A DNA stretch of 64,000 nt, from NCBI GenBank assembly GCA_013399875.1, contig VXAZ01001843.1, positions 126,132 through 190,131 of the forward strand, given 5' to 3'. Every line of letters begins with the position of its first letter. Position 1 is the first letter of the stretch. The stretch comes from Gymnorhina tibicen. Lineage: Eukaryota; Chordata; Aves; Passeriformes; Artamidae. The notes beneath the pieces were generated by a model. That model searched no databases, had not been told where the DNA came from, and saw only the letters and a program-made list of their open reading frames with translations. The translations under genes and the position numbers were made by a program. Below, one piece after another: positions 53,701-57,543 of the stretch.

Positions 53701-54718
53701 GGTTTTTCCCTTTCTCCTTTATGAACCATGTAGAGTAGTAGTAACAGAGAGTTGAAAGAAATAATCTCTTCCTGATAGTAAAAAAGCTGCCAATTTCATT
53801 TCGGACAAGATGCAACAACACAAAGGAAGAGGGTTAGGGAAGTCGCACAGAAACAACTTTGCTTTGACTTCTAGAGATGGTGCTTCTTGTCCACAGAACA
53901 CTGCAGCTTCAAAAAGTAGGTAATTCTAAAAGAAACTGAACATACCACATGAAATAATCAGCAATAATGCCCTCTTACAGATAAAATAATCATCTTTCTC
54001 TACTTTCAGAATAACTTCTGGAGTCCATTTTTGTCATACAGGAGATCATATGATCGATCTCGAACCACAGGCTTAGCACGCAACTCAGTTGCTGTGCAGA
54101 CGAGACCTTTCTTCCTTTCAGGGAAGATTCTTTCAGGGAAGTACTGTCATTTTTAAATTTTTCTGCCCCCTCCTTTCCTAAATTAGAGTAACCATAACAG
54201 TAAAAAGCTAGTGTGATTTCTCCAGCTAAGGGAGACAAAAGTGCTGTAAAAGTCATCCTAGTGGAGATGTACTGCTGCGATTCAAGTGTCTTCACCACTC
54301 TGGAACTGAGCAACTGTCACATAGGCTCTTCCTCACTTCTTTCAATAGCCAACAGTCCCCAGTTTCCGTTCCTGCACTGCTCCTCCTCTACAGCACTTAA
54401 AAAAAATCTGTCTCTGTGCCATCTTGGCAACCATATCCCAGGCTGGCAACTGCTAATGCAGATCAGCAAATACTCCAGAGATCAGAGTACGAAACTGCTA
54501 TCTGTGAAGAGGAAGCCATAGAACACATGCTCTTAGCTCCCAAACTGAGGCAGGAGAATGCTTTCTGGAACAACTCCCCAAAGTTTCAAGCAACTCATGA
54601 CCAAACATCTCCAAAACAAGGCAACAGAACAGAGAAAATCCTTACCTCTGGTAGAATCCTTGCTTTGGTTATGCCTTGGATTTTGTAGAGGCACCTCATT
54701 AGACTTGTTGCTCCACAT
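5655..54718 (-). CDS. CEP350: CEP350 (centrosome-associated protein 350), 36 coding exons; last exon outside window
   Basis: CEP350 is a giant centrosome, basal-body and centriolar-satellite scaffold. Published work shows it docks FOP/CEP43 and CEP19, helps anchor microtubules, stabilises growing centrioles, supports cilium assembly and binds CYLD. Here 36 exons join into 3075 stop-free codons with GT/AG borders and matching phases at every junction. Visible regions: basic Ser-rich N-terminus, coiled coil about 592-642, helical segments about 1317-1450 and 1660-1919, coiled coil about 2038-2095, acidic Ser-rich region, CAP-Gly about 2496-2564, conserved C-terminal block 2850-3075. Human CEP350 is about 3117 residues with about 38 exons (from memory), so one C-terminal exon of about 50-55 codons is missing from this model. 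The start is the ATG at 54718-54716, 13 nt inside an exon, and its first residues match the vertebrate N-terminus. Identity is very secure; single exon borders rest on consensus and phase, not transcripts. Confidence 0.96.
5778..6951 (-). other. CEP350: CEP350 intron 35 (1174 nt)
   Basis: Unique sequence with no repeat or RNA gene that I recognise. Confidence 0.8.
6952..7098 (-). CDS. CEP350: CEP350 coding exon 35
   Basis: 147 nt, phase 0 to 0, residues 2986-3034. [32 protein letters not shown] and [14 protein letters not shown] match the conserved C-terminal block. Acceptor TTCAG, donor GTAGGA. Confidence 0.96.
7099..7185 (-). other. CEP350: CEP350 intron 34: 87 nt, in frame and stop-free
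   Basis: The intron sits between phase-0 exons, starts GTACAG and ends TTCAG. It is exactly 29 codons without a stop ([20 protein letters not shown] and on). Retention would insert 29 residues in front of the conserved [10 protein letters not shown] block. Mammalian CEP350 as I remember it has no such insert, so it is treated as an intron. Confidence 0.8.
7186..7587 (-). CDS. CEP350: CEP350 coding exon 34
   Basis: 402 nt, phase 0 to 0, residues 2852-2985. [20 protein letters not shown], then [16 protein letters not shown] and [20 protein letters not shown] are conserved signatures. Acceptor CGCAG. The donor GTACAG opens an 87-nt intron that is itself an open frame. Confidence 0.95.
7882..9938 (-). 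CDS. CEP350: CEP350 coding exon 33 (largest exon, CAP-Gly domain)
   Basis: 2057 nt, phase 1 to 0, residues 2166-2851. The first 320 residues are acidic and Ser-rich and fast-evolving. They carry two similar motifs, LEDFEGSS and [12 protein letters not shown]-Gly domain follows at about 2496-2564 (8743-8943), with GDRVLV at its start, [14 protein letters not shown], the groove motif as GNNNG, and HGIFAPP. CAP-Gly domains bind acidic C-terminal EEY/F tails and EB proteins, and this one has been linked to CYLD and microtubule anchoring. After it come acidic linkers, then conserved helices [18 protein letters not shown] and [13 protein letters not shown]. Acceptor TCAAG, donor GTGAGT. Confidence 0.96.
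8743..8943 (-). other. CEP350: CAP-Gly domain of CEP350
   Basis: Coding segment inside exon 33, residues about 2498-2564. The fold signature is present: GDRV start, GTLRFKG strand, [10 protein letters not shown] core, PEG turn, GTYDD, YF, and the closing [10 protein letters not shown]. The classical groove motif GKNDG reads GNNNG here, as I remember it in mammalian CEP350, so this is a family trait rather than damage. Confidence 0.95.
10571..10653 (-). CDS. CEP350: CEP350 coding exon 32
   Basis: 83 nt, phase 2 to 1, residues 2138-2166. Reads [20 protein letters not shown], then ESISEHA. A small exon placed by phase and by the conserved [16 protein letters not shown] core. Acceptor TTTAG, donor GTATGT. 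Confidence 0.92.
10654..11494 (-). other. CEP350: CEP350 introns 31 and nearby 32-33
   Basis: Intron 31 (10654-11494), intron 32 (9939-10570) and intron 33 (7588-7881) hold AT-rich unique sequence. Intron 31 has an A-rich purine tract at about 10911-10946. Nothing else is recognised. Confidence 0.75.
11495..11634 (-). CDS. CEP350: CEP350 coding exon 31
   Basis: 140 nt, phase 0 to 2, residues 2092-2138. [20 protein letters not shown] continues the helix, then a Pro/Lys-rich part ([12 protein letters not shown]) ends in PPLHR. Acceptor TGCAG, donor GTAACT. Confidence 0.94.
11920..12070 (+). mobile_element. CR1 LINE fragment, 3' end
   Basis: In CEP350 intron 30. The plus strand shows the typical CR1 3' tail: a CCAGGTTGGATGGGGCTTTG segment, a GGTGTCCCTG segment, TTCCAACCCAAACC, and the ending ATTCTGTGATTCTGT with its 8-bp terminal unit. 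Severely 5'-truncated, as most avian CR1 copies are. Antisense to the host gene. Confidence 0.93.
12207..12367 (-). CDS. CEP350: CEP350 coding exon 30 (coiled coil)
   Basis: 161 nt, phase 1 to 0, residues 2038-2091. [20 protein letters not shown], then a long basic helix ending ASLIKQLE. Acceptor TTCAG, donor GTTAGG. A CR1 fragment lies about 135 nt beyond its donor, inside intron 30. Confidence 0.94.
12368..15033 (-). other. CEP350: CEP350 intron 29 (2666 nt)
   Basis: AT-rich unique sequence. A pyrimidine-rich stretch with TTTCTAC/TTCCTTATT units lies at about 13041-13120, and a T18 run at 14253-14270. No RNA gene or mobile element recognised. Confidence 0.75.
15034..15178 (-). CDS. CEP350: CEP350 coding exon 29
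   Basis: 145 nt, phase 0 to 1, residues 1990-2038. Contains [20 protein letters not shown] and ends [11 protein letters not shown], which is the conserved signature here. Acceptor TTAG, donor GTAAGT. Confidence 0.92.
15179..16388 (-). other. CEP350: CEP350 intron 28 (1210 nt)
   Basis: Unique sequence; no element recognised. Confidence 0.75.
16389..16600 (-). CDS. CEP350: CEP350 coding exon 28
   Basis: 212 nt, phase 1 to 0, residues 1919-1989. Contains [20 protein letters not shown] and [17 protein letters not shown], a disordered acidic/Ser segment that lines up with the human one. Acceptor CTCAG, donor GTGAGT. Confidence 0.92.
16658..16703. repeat. Short GAAGGC-rich imperfect repeat
   Basis: Near the exon-28 end of intron 27, four GAAGGC units with short spacers (GGCCGAAGGC, GGCTGAAGGC, AGAAGGCTGAAGGC) occur within about 45 bases. 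A degenerate minisatellite. Confidence 0.7.
16853..16977 (+). mobile_element. CR1 LINE fragment, 3' end (second copy)
   Basis: In intron 27. GACGTGGCACTTAGTGCC, a TTGACAAGGTGGT segment, AGGTTGGACTTCATGATCTC, then CCCAACCCAAATGATTCT identify a CR1 3' end of a different subfamily from the 11.9-kb copy. The terminal 8-bp repeats are decayed (ATTCTCTGCATCTGTG). Antisense to the host gene. Confidence 0.92.
16978..18342 (-). other. CEP350: Rest of CEP350 intron 27
   Basis: Unique AT-rich sequence to the exon 27 donor. Nothing else recognised. Confidence 0.75.
18343..18542 (-). CDS. CEP350: CEP350 coding exon 27 (coiled coil)
   Basis: 200 nt, phase 2 to 1, residues 1852-1919. [20 protein letters not shown], then a helix with repeated EE and RR pairs and [13 protein letters not shown]. 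Acceptor GCCAG, donor GTAATG. It joins exon 26 as DEKFLTKREQ, exactly the vertebrate sequence. Confidence 0.95.
18543..21149 (-). other. CEP350: CEP350 intron 26, left part
   Basis: Part of the 7305-nt intron 26. Unique sequence. A CATAGAATCA stretch near 19517 could be a remnant of a CR1 3' end but is too short to call. Confidence 0.7.
21150..22060 (-). mobile_element. CR1 LINE, 5'-truncated, degenerate ORF2 end plus 3' UTR
   Basis: The longest mobile element in the window, in the same orientation as the host gene. Read on the minus strand it encodes broken pieces of the CR1 ORF2 C-terminal part, such as [42 protein letters not shown] and CVQLCGPQ. At least one frameshift separates the pieces, so the reverse transcriptase is not functional. 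The 3' UTR runs to about 21150, where GGTTGGAAGGGACATTAAAG is seen on the plus strand. The 5' border is approximate. Confidence 0.95.
22061..25847 (-). other. CEP350: CEP350 intron 26, right part
   Basis: Unique AT-rich sequence up to exon 26. An AT-rich patch with ATTA/GATA units lies at about 25195-25245. No gene or RNA recognised. Confidence 0.7.
25848..26005 (-). CDS. CEP350: CEP350 coding exon 26
   Basis: 158 nt, phase 0 to 2, residues 1800-1852. A variable acidic start, then [20 protein letters not shown] and [10 protein letters not shown]. Acceptor TGCAG, donor GTAACT. Followed by the largest complete intron in the window. Confidence 0.94.
26006..26808 (-). other. CEP350: CEP350 introns 24-25
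   Basis: Intron 25 (26006-26808) holds an A/C-rich low-complexity stretch at about 26236-26275. Intron 24 (26956-27314) is unique. Nothing else recognised. Confidence 0.75.
26809..26955 (-). CDS. CEP350: CEP350 coding exon 25 (coiled coil)
   Basis: 147 nt, phase 0 to 0, residues 1751-1799. A continuous helix: [20 protein letters not shown] and on, ending [13 protein letters not shown]. Acceptor AAAAG, donor GTGAGT. Nearly identical to mammalian CEP350. Confidence 0.95.
27315..27402 (-). CDS. CEP350: CEP350 coding exon 24
   Basis: 88 nt, phase 2 to 0, residues 1721-1750. Reads [20 protein letters not shown], then LLLRLQQEK. Acceptor GCAG, donor GTAAGG. Confidence 0.95.
27403..28284 (-). other. 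CEP350: CEP350 introns 20-23
   Basis: Introns 23 (27403-28284), 22 (28470-29004), 21 (29202-29682) and 20 (29850-30295) are short unique introns. Intron 23 has an AATAATAA low-complexity patch near 27460-27480. Confidence 0.75.
28285..28469 (-). CDS. CEP350: CEP350 coding exon 23 (conserved helical core)
   Basis: 185 nt, phase 0 to 2, residues 1660-1721. Starts [20 protein letters not shown] and continues as one helix rich in Glu, Lys and Arg. Almost every residue I can recall of the mammalian sequence is kept, which makes it one of the best identity markers for CEP350. Acceptor CTAG, donor GTAAGG. Confidence 0.96.
29005..29201 (-). CDS. CEP350: CEP350 coding exon 22
   Basis: 197 nt, phase 1 to 0, residues 1594-1659. 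Reads [20 protein letters not shown], then LLPSESHRR and an acidic [11 protein letters not shown] stretch. Acceptor CTCAG, donor GTAGAT. It opens the most conserved part of the protein. Confidence 0.93.
29683..29849 (-). CDS. CEP350: CEP350 coding exon 21
   Basis: 167 nt, phase 2 to 1, residues 1538-1594. Ser-rich start, then [20 protein letters not shown] and a [16 protein letters not shown] end. Acceptor CACAG. The donor GTTGGT is weak; it is the one that keeps phase with exon 22. Confidence 0.85.
30296..30415 (-). CDS. CEP350: CEP350 coding exon 20
   Basis: 120 nt, phase 2 to 2, residues 1498-1538. Contains [19 protein letters not shown]. Acceptor TCCAG, donor GTAAGA. A symmetric exon. 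Confidence 0.88.
30787..30923 (-). CDS. CEP350: CEP350 coding exon 19
   Basis: 137 nt, phase 0 to 2, residues 1453-1498. Reads [17 protein letters not shown], then [19 protein letters not shown]. Acceptor CTCAG. The donor reads GTTTGG, a weak match to consensus, but phase and the family support it. Confidence 0.9.
30924..32405 (-). other. CEP350: CEP350 introns 16-19
   Basis: Intron 18 (30924-32405), and the short introns 19 (30416-30786), 17 (32538-32779) and 16 (32891-33540). Unique sequence; nothing recognised. Confidence 0.75.
32406..32537 (-). CDS. CEP350: CEP350 coding exon 18
   Basis: 132 nt, phase 0 to 0, residues 1409-1452. Reads [20 protein letters not shown], continuing the exon 17 helix before an Ala/Pro-rich turn. 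Acceptor CATAG, donor GTGAGC. Confidence 0.9.
32780..32890 (-). CDS. CEP350: CEP350 coding exon 17 (coiled coil)
   Basis: 111 nt, phase 0 to 0, residues 1372-1408. One continuous Gln/Glu/Lys/Arg-rich helix ([20 protein letters not shown] and on). Acceptor TGTAG, donor GTAAGG. Confidence 0.92.
33541..33704 (-). CDS. CEP350: CEP350 coding exon 16
   Basis: 164 nt, phase 1 to 0, residues 1317-1371. Starts [18 protein letters not shown] and becomes a conserved helix ([20 protein letters not shown]). Acceptor CGCAG, donor GTAATG. Unusually CpG-rich for this gene. Confidence 0.92.
33817..34037 (-). CDS. CEP350: CEP350 coding exon 15
   Basis: 221 nt, phase 2 to 1, residues 1243-1317. Pro/Gly/Ser-rich, with [20 protein letters not shown] in the middle and an Ala/Ser-rich end. 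Acceptor GTCAG, donor GTGAGT. Only a 112-nt GC-rich intron separates it from exon 16. Confidence 0.88.
34038..35366 (-). other. CEP350: CEP350 intron 14 (1329 nt)
   Basis: Contains the CA microsatellite listed separately and a perfect 12-bp palindrome GCTGATATCAGC at 34461-34472 followed by a partial second copy. Otherwise unique. Confidence 0.75.
34296..34314. repeat. (CA)n microsatellite
   Basis: About nine and a half uninterrupted CA units in intron 14. Length polymorphism is likely. Confidence 0.95.
35367..35556 (-). CDS. CEP350: CEP350 coding exon 14
   Basis: 190 nt, phase 1 to 2, residues 1180-1243. Reads [19 protein letters not shown], then a hydrophilic stretch ending LSGHSLMR. Acceptor CTTAG, donor GTAACA. 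Confidence 0.88.
35557..36465 (-). other. CEP350: CEP350 introns 11-13
   Basis: Introns 13 (35557-36465), 12 (36630-37801) and 11 (37956-38588). Unique AT-rich sequence; no element recognised. Confidence 0.75.
36466..36629 (-). CDS. CEP350: CEP350 coding exon 13
   Basis: 164 nt, phase 2 to 1, residues 1125-1180. Very Ser-rich ([16 protein letters not shown]), ending in a lysine run (KKRGKKER). Acceptor TTTAG, donor GTAAGT. Confidence 0.88.
37802..37955 (-). CDS. CEP350: CEP350 coding exon 12
   Basis: 154 nt, phase 1 to 2, residues 1074-1125. Reads [13 protein letters not shown], then [19 protein letters not shown]. The SYEDDFVSS motif at about 1101-1109 resembles two later EDF/DDF motifs in exon 33. 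Acceptor TTCAG, donor GTAACT. Confidence 0.9.
38589..39640 (-). CDS. CEP350: CEP350 coding exon 11 (large, low-complexity)
   Basis: 1052 nt, phase 2 to 1, residues 723-1074. Begins [17 protein letters not shown]. Mostly disordered, Ser/Pro-rich, with a helical stretch ([20 protein letters not shown]) typical of the orthologues. Acceptor TTCAG, donor GTAAAA. The second largest exon of the gene. Confidence 0.93.
39641..40909 (-). other. CEP350: CEP350 introns 8-10
   Basis: Introns 10 (39641-40909), 9 (41032-41370) and 8 (42027-42834). Unique sequence; no element recognised. Confidence 0.75.
40910..41031 (-). CDS. CEP350: CEP350 coding exon 10
   Basis: 122 nt, phase 0 to 2, residues 683-723. 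Starts [15 protein letters not shown] and contains [17 protein letters not shown], a conserved Ser-rich segment. Acceptor CTAG, donor GTGAGC. Confidence 0.9.
41371..42026 (-). CDS. CEP350: CEP350 coding exon 9 (first coiled coil)
   Basis: 656 nt, phase 1 to 0, residues 464-682. An RS-rich start ([15 protein letters not shown]) is followed by a charged coiled coil at about 592-642 ([17 protein letters not shown] and on) and a Leu-rich helix at about 653-671. The acceptor is tandem: TAG ends at 42027 and CAG at 42024, so a start at 42023 would drop one residue. Donor GTACAG. Confidence 0.92.
42835..42978 (-). CDS. CEP350: CEP350 coding exon 8
   Basis: 144 nt, phase 1 to 1, residues 416-464. 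Reads [20 protein letters not shown] and continues basic and Ser-rich. Acceptor GCAG, donor GTAAGT. The third consecutive symmetric exon (6, 7, 8). Confidence 0.9.
42979..44689 (-). other. CEP350: CEP350 intron 7, left part
   Basis: AT-rich unique sequence. A perfect 14-bp palindrome, GGCTATTAATAGCC, lies at about 44487-44500. No gene recognised. Confidence 0.7.
44690..44965 (+). mobile_element. CR1-like LINE fragment (divergent)
   Basis: In intron 7. The plus strand shows the CR1-like run TTAGGAAAAGATTCTTCACC, CAGGCTCCCCAGGGAAGCGG, GGAGCTCAAGAAGCGTTTGG, then CAATGCTCTCAGGCACA and GTCCTGTGCA. This fits the CR1 3' UTR of another subfamily. The terminal 8-bp repeats are missing, so the 3' end is truncated or decayed. 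Antisense to CEP350. Borders approximate. Confidence 0.88.
44966..46320 (-). other. CEP350: CEP350 intron 7, right part
   Basis: Unique sequence up to exon 7; nothing recognised. Confidence 0.7.
46321..46434 (-). CDS. CEP350: CEP350 coding exon 7
   Basis: 114 nt, phase 1 to 1, residues 378-416. Strongly basic: [19 protein letters not shown]. Acceptor TTTAG, donor GTGACT. Symmetric exon flanked by two of the larger introns. Confidence 0.9.
46435..48863 (-). other. CEP350: CEP350 intron 6 (2429 nt)
   Basis: Unique AT-rich sequence without recognisable elements. Intron 5 (48975-49460) is similar. Confidence 0.75.
48864..48974 (-). CDS. CEP350: CEP350 coding exon 6
   Basis: 111 nt, phase 1 to 1, residues 341-378. 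Reads [17 protein letters not shown] then [16 protein letters not shown], a well conserved compact block. Acceptor TTCAG, donor GTGAGC. A symmetric exon, so skipping would keep frame. Confidence 0.92.
49461..50116 (-). CDS. CEP350: CEP350 coding exon 5
   Basis: 656 nt, phase 2 to 1, residues 122-341. Largely disordered, acidic and Ser-rich, with a short basic helical stretch ([20 protein letters not shown]) in the middle. Acceptor ATCAG at 50117-50121. Of two possible donors near the 3' end I chose GTGAGG at 49455-49460, because only it gives phase 1 and joins to exon 6 as AVRGFNPAE, as in the family. Confidence 0.88.
50117..51091 (-). other. CEP350: CEP350 introns 2-4
   Basis: Intron 4 (50117-51091) has a cluster of CTAGTAC-like palindromic units at about 50679-50712. 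Introns 3 (51225-51859) and 2 (51975-52943) are mostly unique; intron 2 carries the 24-bp tandem duplication listed separately. Confidence 0.75.
51092..51224 (-). CDS. CEP350: CEP350 coding exon 4
   Basis: 133 nt, phase 1 to 2, residues 78-122. Contains the conserved [13 protein letters not shown] and [11 protein letters not shown] segments. Acceptor TTCAG, donor GTTAGT. Confidence 0.9.
51860..51974 (-). CDS. CEP350: CEP350 coding exon 3
   Basis: 115 nt, phase 0 to 1, residues 40-78. It starts [14 protein letters not shown] and ends in a Ser/Lys-rich tail ([11 protein letters not shown]). The LRHIENKLE helix directly continues exon 2 as in vertebrate orthologues. Acceptor CTAG, donor GTATGT. 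Confidence 0.9.
52129..52174. repeat. 24-bp tandem duplication
   Basis: TTATGGCCAGAAACTACTAT occurs at 52131-52150 and again, identical, at 52155-52174, giving a 24-bp period. The copies are identical, so the duplication is probably recent. Confidence 0.95.
52944..52987 (-). CDS. CEP350: CEP350 coding exon 2
   Basis: A 44-nt exon, enters in phase 1 and leaves in phase 0, residues 25-39, reading [15 protein letters not shown]. The W..(S/L)SQTKAAL pattern matches the family. Acceptor AAG, donor GTAAGT. It is too short to be found as an open reading frame and was placed by phase and homology. Confidence 0.85.
52988..54645 (-). other. CEP350: CEP350 intron 1 between coding exons 1 and 2 (1658 nt)
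   Basis: Unique sequence; no gene or element recognised. Confidence 0.75.
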
Positions 54719-54731
54719 CGTGTCAATTTAC
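54646..54731 (-). CDS. CEP350: CEP350 coding exon 1 (start codon exon)
   Basis: Acceptor follows a T-rich tract ending in TAG at 54732; 13 nt of 5' UTR precede the ATG at 54718-54716. It encodes residues 1-24 plus one base, beginning [15 protein letters not shown], the recognisable vertebrate CEP350 N-terminus. Donor is GTAAGG. The start lies in a spliced exon, so a non-coding first exon must exist further right. Confidence 0.9.
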
Positions 54732-54982
54732 CTAAAAAAAAAATTCATCATGTAAGAATCAAAGAGGTACAAAGTAAAAGCAAACATATCTTACTCTAAA
54801 GAGAATGTAACCTTGATCATTATGATGAATGTCCACCTCATCTGATGACTCCAAACTCATGTCATGAACAAGGTCAGATAATCAGCATGAAATCACAGAT
54901 GTGGTTACAGCTTCCTGCAGTTTTGCAGAAACCATGTAATTCCACGGATAAAGAAGGGTTTGCTTTTGTTCTCCTTCGTTGT
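54732..54982 (-). other. CEP350: 5'UTR intron of CEP350, left edge
   Basis: Sequence between the exon 1 acceptor and the solo LTR. Unique. Confidence 0.7.
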
Positions 54983-55051
54983 TGTCCTGGGTTACAGTGT
55001 GTTCTATTACCATGAGCTGCTGAAACCAGGTGTGCCGATGTTCCTTGCCTC

Positions 55052-55170
55052 CTCCCTCGGGACTATCTCCAGTTAATGGGCCCAACAATGCCTTGCTGCA
55101 TGACTCAGAGATAACTCCCTCCAGACTATCTCCTGTGAATGGGCCCATCAGTGCCTTGCCCCATGACTCA
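55052..55170. repeat. 63-bp tandem duplication inside the LTR
   Basis: Two adjacent copies start at 55052 and 55115. Shared words are CTCCCTC, GACTATCTCC, AATGGGCCCA, TGCCTTGC and CATGACTCA, each offset by 63 bases. The position, upstream of the TATA-like site, matches the U3 enhancer region. Confidence 0.9.
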
Positions 55171-55481
55171 CCATCCCATCGTGAGATGCTCCGCCCAGGG
55201 GGAAGGAGCCAAGCATTCCCACCGGGATAAAATCTGGGGTTTGGAACACCAAAAGCAGCCTTACCTGCTGGGATCCCAGAGGACAAGAGCTGCACAACCA
55301 CCACTGGACCTTCTGAGGAGGACCAGACCTTTTCTACAAGATCACCACTTCAACAGGACCATTTCAACGAGAATTGCAGCCACCACCTGATCAGACTGCT
55401 ACCAACAGCCTGCCCGGTGGGGTGTCAGGTTGTACCCTGACTCTGTCAGGTTAAACCAGTGTCTCTGTATTATTGCTTTGT

Positions 55482-55499
55482 TATATATATATATATATT
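55482..55499. repeat. (TA)n microsatellite in LTR
   Basis: About nine TA units in the 3' half of the solo LTR. Confidence 0.9.
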
Positions 55500-55650
55500 A
55501 GTAAAAACTGTTATTCCTATTCCTCATATCTTTGCCTGAATGCCCCTTAATTTCAAATTTATAATAATTCGGAAGGAAGGGGGTTGTATTTTCCATTCCA
55601 AGGGGGGCTCCTGCCTTCCTTAGCAGACACCTGTCTTTCAAACCAAGACA

Positions 55651-57468
55651 GTTATAAAGAAGCATAAGCATTAACTTGATAAAAGGAGACCCAGAGGTCA
55701 ACGCAATTTAGATGATAGTAACAAGTATTGCAGCAAGTCTGAAGATGTCCACACTGGAATACGGCACACACAGGCCTAACAGAGACAGCACCACATGGCT
55801 TGAACCTATAAATGCTTGGGGGAAACACCCAACTCCACCAATGACAGAATGAATGTGTCACCGATGTCTGGAAAAGGCAAAGCAGAACTGCATGGCAGGA
55901 CACTATAGCCAGGAAAAAAGACAAGACTGGTGCTGTTGTTGTTTTCCTGTGAACTTCAAAGGTAAGACTCACAGTGAATCTAAAATTAAAGTATGAACTC
56001 CCAGCCACTATCACCATAGCAGATTTTATAAAGGAGAAAGGGAAAAACCCTGAAAAAAACCACCAAAAAACCCCTCAGCATGCGCTAACTGAGCTGTCTT
56101 CGTAACACACTGACAACACTTCTGTTATGGAAAGAAAAAATCAGGTGACCACAGAATTCCAACAGGAAGTTCTAGACCTCTAAAAGAGCCATAAAAGCAC
56201 ATTTTCCTCTCTCTTCTTTCATGAACTGCCAGATGTAATTTTCCTTATTTTTTAATTACCAAAACTTTCTTTTGCTTTCACTTCCCTACACTGTGTGCCA
56301 CATAAAGAAGCAATCAAATATAAAGATCAATCTTTTGGTAAAAGGAGACCAAAATTAACATTATCTAATACTTATTGAAACAGATTGTTGTGTTTTGGGT
56401 ATTTTGTGACAAGGATTGTTATCATATATGGTTTTAAGGATACTCACAGTGACCAGCAGTAAAGTTTTGTCTCACATTCACTCATATATCTTGTATTTAT
56501 GGCAGTAAGTTATCCCAAAAAACTGCTCTTATGCCCCAAGAAAAACTATCAATAACAAGAACACAGGTCTTCAAAAGACCTTCGGTTGTGACTTTCTTTG
56601 AAGAGTCCAAGTAAGTATTTGAAAGAGTGTGGAAAAGGTATGTAAGCTTATACATGTAGGTACAGAAACACACCCGTACACATACATTAGTGAGGTACAC
56701 AATAACGCAGAAATTCTAGAAAGAAAGGGTGAGTGTATTAGTTTTTAAGTATCCAATAGTTATGGGCATCAAGCCAAGCGTAGTTAGAAAATTCTGCTTC
56801 TAGGACAGGTGCTGAAGAGCTCATTCATGCAGAACAGCACTTTGCGCCTCACATCATTCACGCTGTAAATCATAACGCTGCCCTGCCCTGGAAATCATCC
56901 AGCTGATCCTCTCCATCACTGGAGAAAAGAGCTGTTGGGCTAGAAATGGAGAAAAAAAATATTAATAACAATGAGGGAATTTTCCATAGAGAACTGATTT
57001 TGAGAGCTGCTGAAAATATCGTGTCATACCAGTATCAGTTTCTTGCCCAAACACATATGTAACAAAACCTACTCAGTATGTAAATTTAGCATAGGATAGC
57101 TTCTGGACAAGCAACCATCTTTTAAGTGATTAAGTATCCATCTTCATGTAATTGCTCGGGATTTATTCTTATCATTAGAATTATTAGTATAGATAAGAAA
57201 ACTTAATCAGGGACTAGAATTGTTCTTTTTATTTTACACACACAAATCTATATAGTTTATTTTAGGATGCCTTGTGAATGTGGAATTTTAACACACTCTA
57301 GGTATTCCTTAACTCCATATGAAAAGTACCAGATTAAAAAGTCTGAGATAGCTTGTTAATAGCTTTCATCCTGACACTAAAAACTGCCAGTCCTTTACCA
57401 GAGCTGAACAGAACTCATTCAGACAGTGAAACACTTTAGAGAAGACCTTATATAGTGCACACTATACA
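55651..57468 (-). other. CEP350: CEP350 5'UTR intron, middle part
   Basis: Unique AT-rich sequence; no exon or promoter-like CpG island seen. Confidence 0.65.
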
Positions 57469-57543
57469 TAGTGATCATCAGCACACATCTGTGAGAGTAA
57501 CAGACAGTGAGTTATTCCCACAGGTGTGTGCTGATGAACACTA
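57469..57543. other. 33-bp inverted repeat, pre-miRNA-like hairpin
   Basis: Left arm 57469-57501 and right arm 57511-57543 flank a 9-base loop. 29 of 33 positions pair by Watson-Crick. On the plus strand two more pair as G-U, leaving two mismatches. The arm core is TCATCAGCACACA / TGTGTGCTGATGA. This could be an intronic microRNA precursor or the remnant of a small foldback transposon. I do not recognise a known miRNA seed. Confidence 0.6.

Larger units (their letters stand above)
54983..55650 (+). mobile_element. Solo LTR of an avian endogenous retrovirus (ERVL-like)
   Basis: 668 bp, starting TGTCCTGGGTT and ending AAACCAAGACA, imperfect inverted termini with TG...CA ends. Flanks GTTGT (54978-54982) and GTTAT (55651-55655) form a 5-bp target duplication with one mismatch, which points to an ERVL-type insertion. 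A TATA-like GGATAAAAT lies at about 55223, suggesting plus orientation. There is an internal 63-bp tandem duplication and a TA microsatellite. No gag, pol or env coding sequence is present. It sits antisense in the CEP350 5'UTR intron. Confidence 0.85.
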
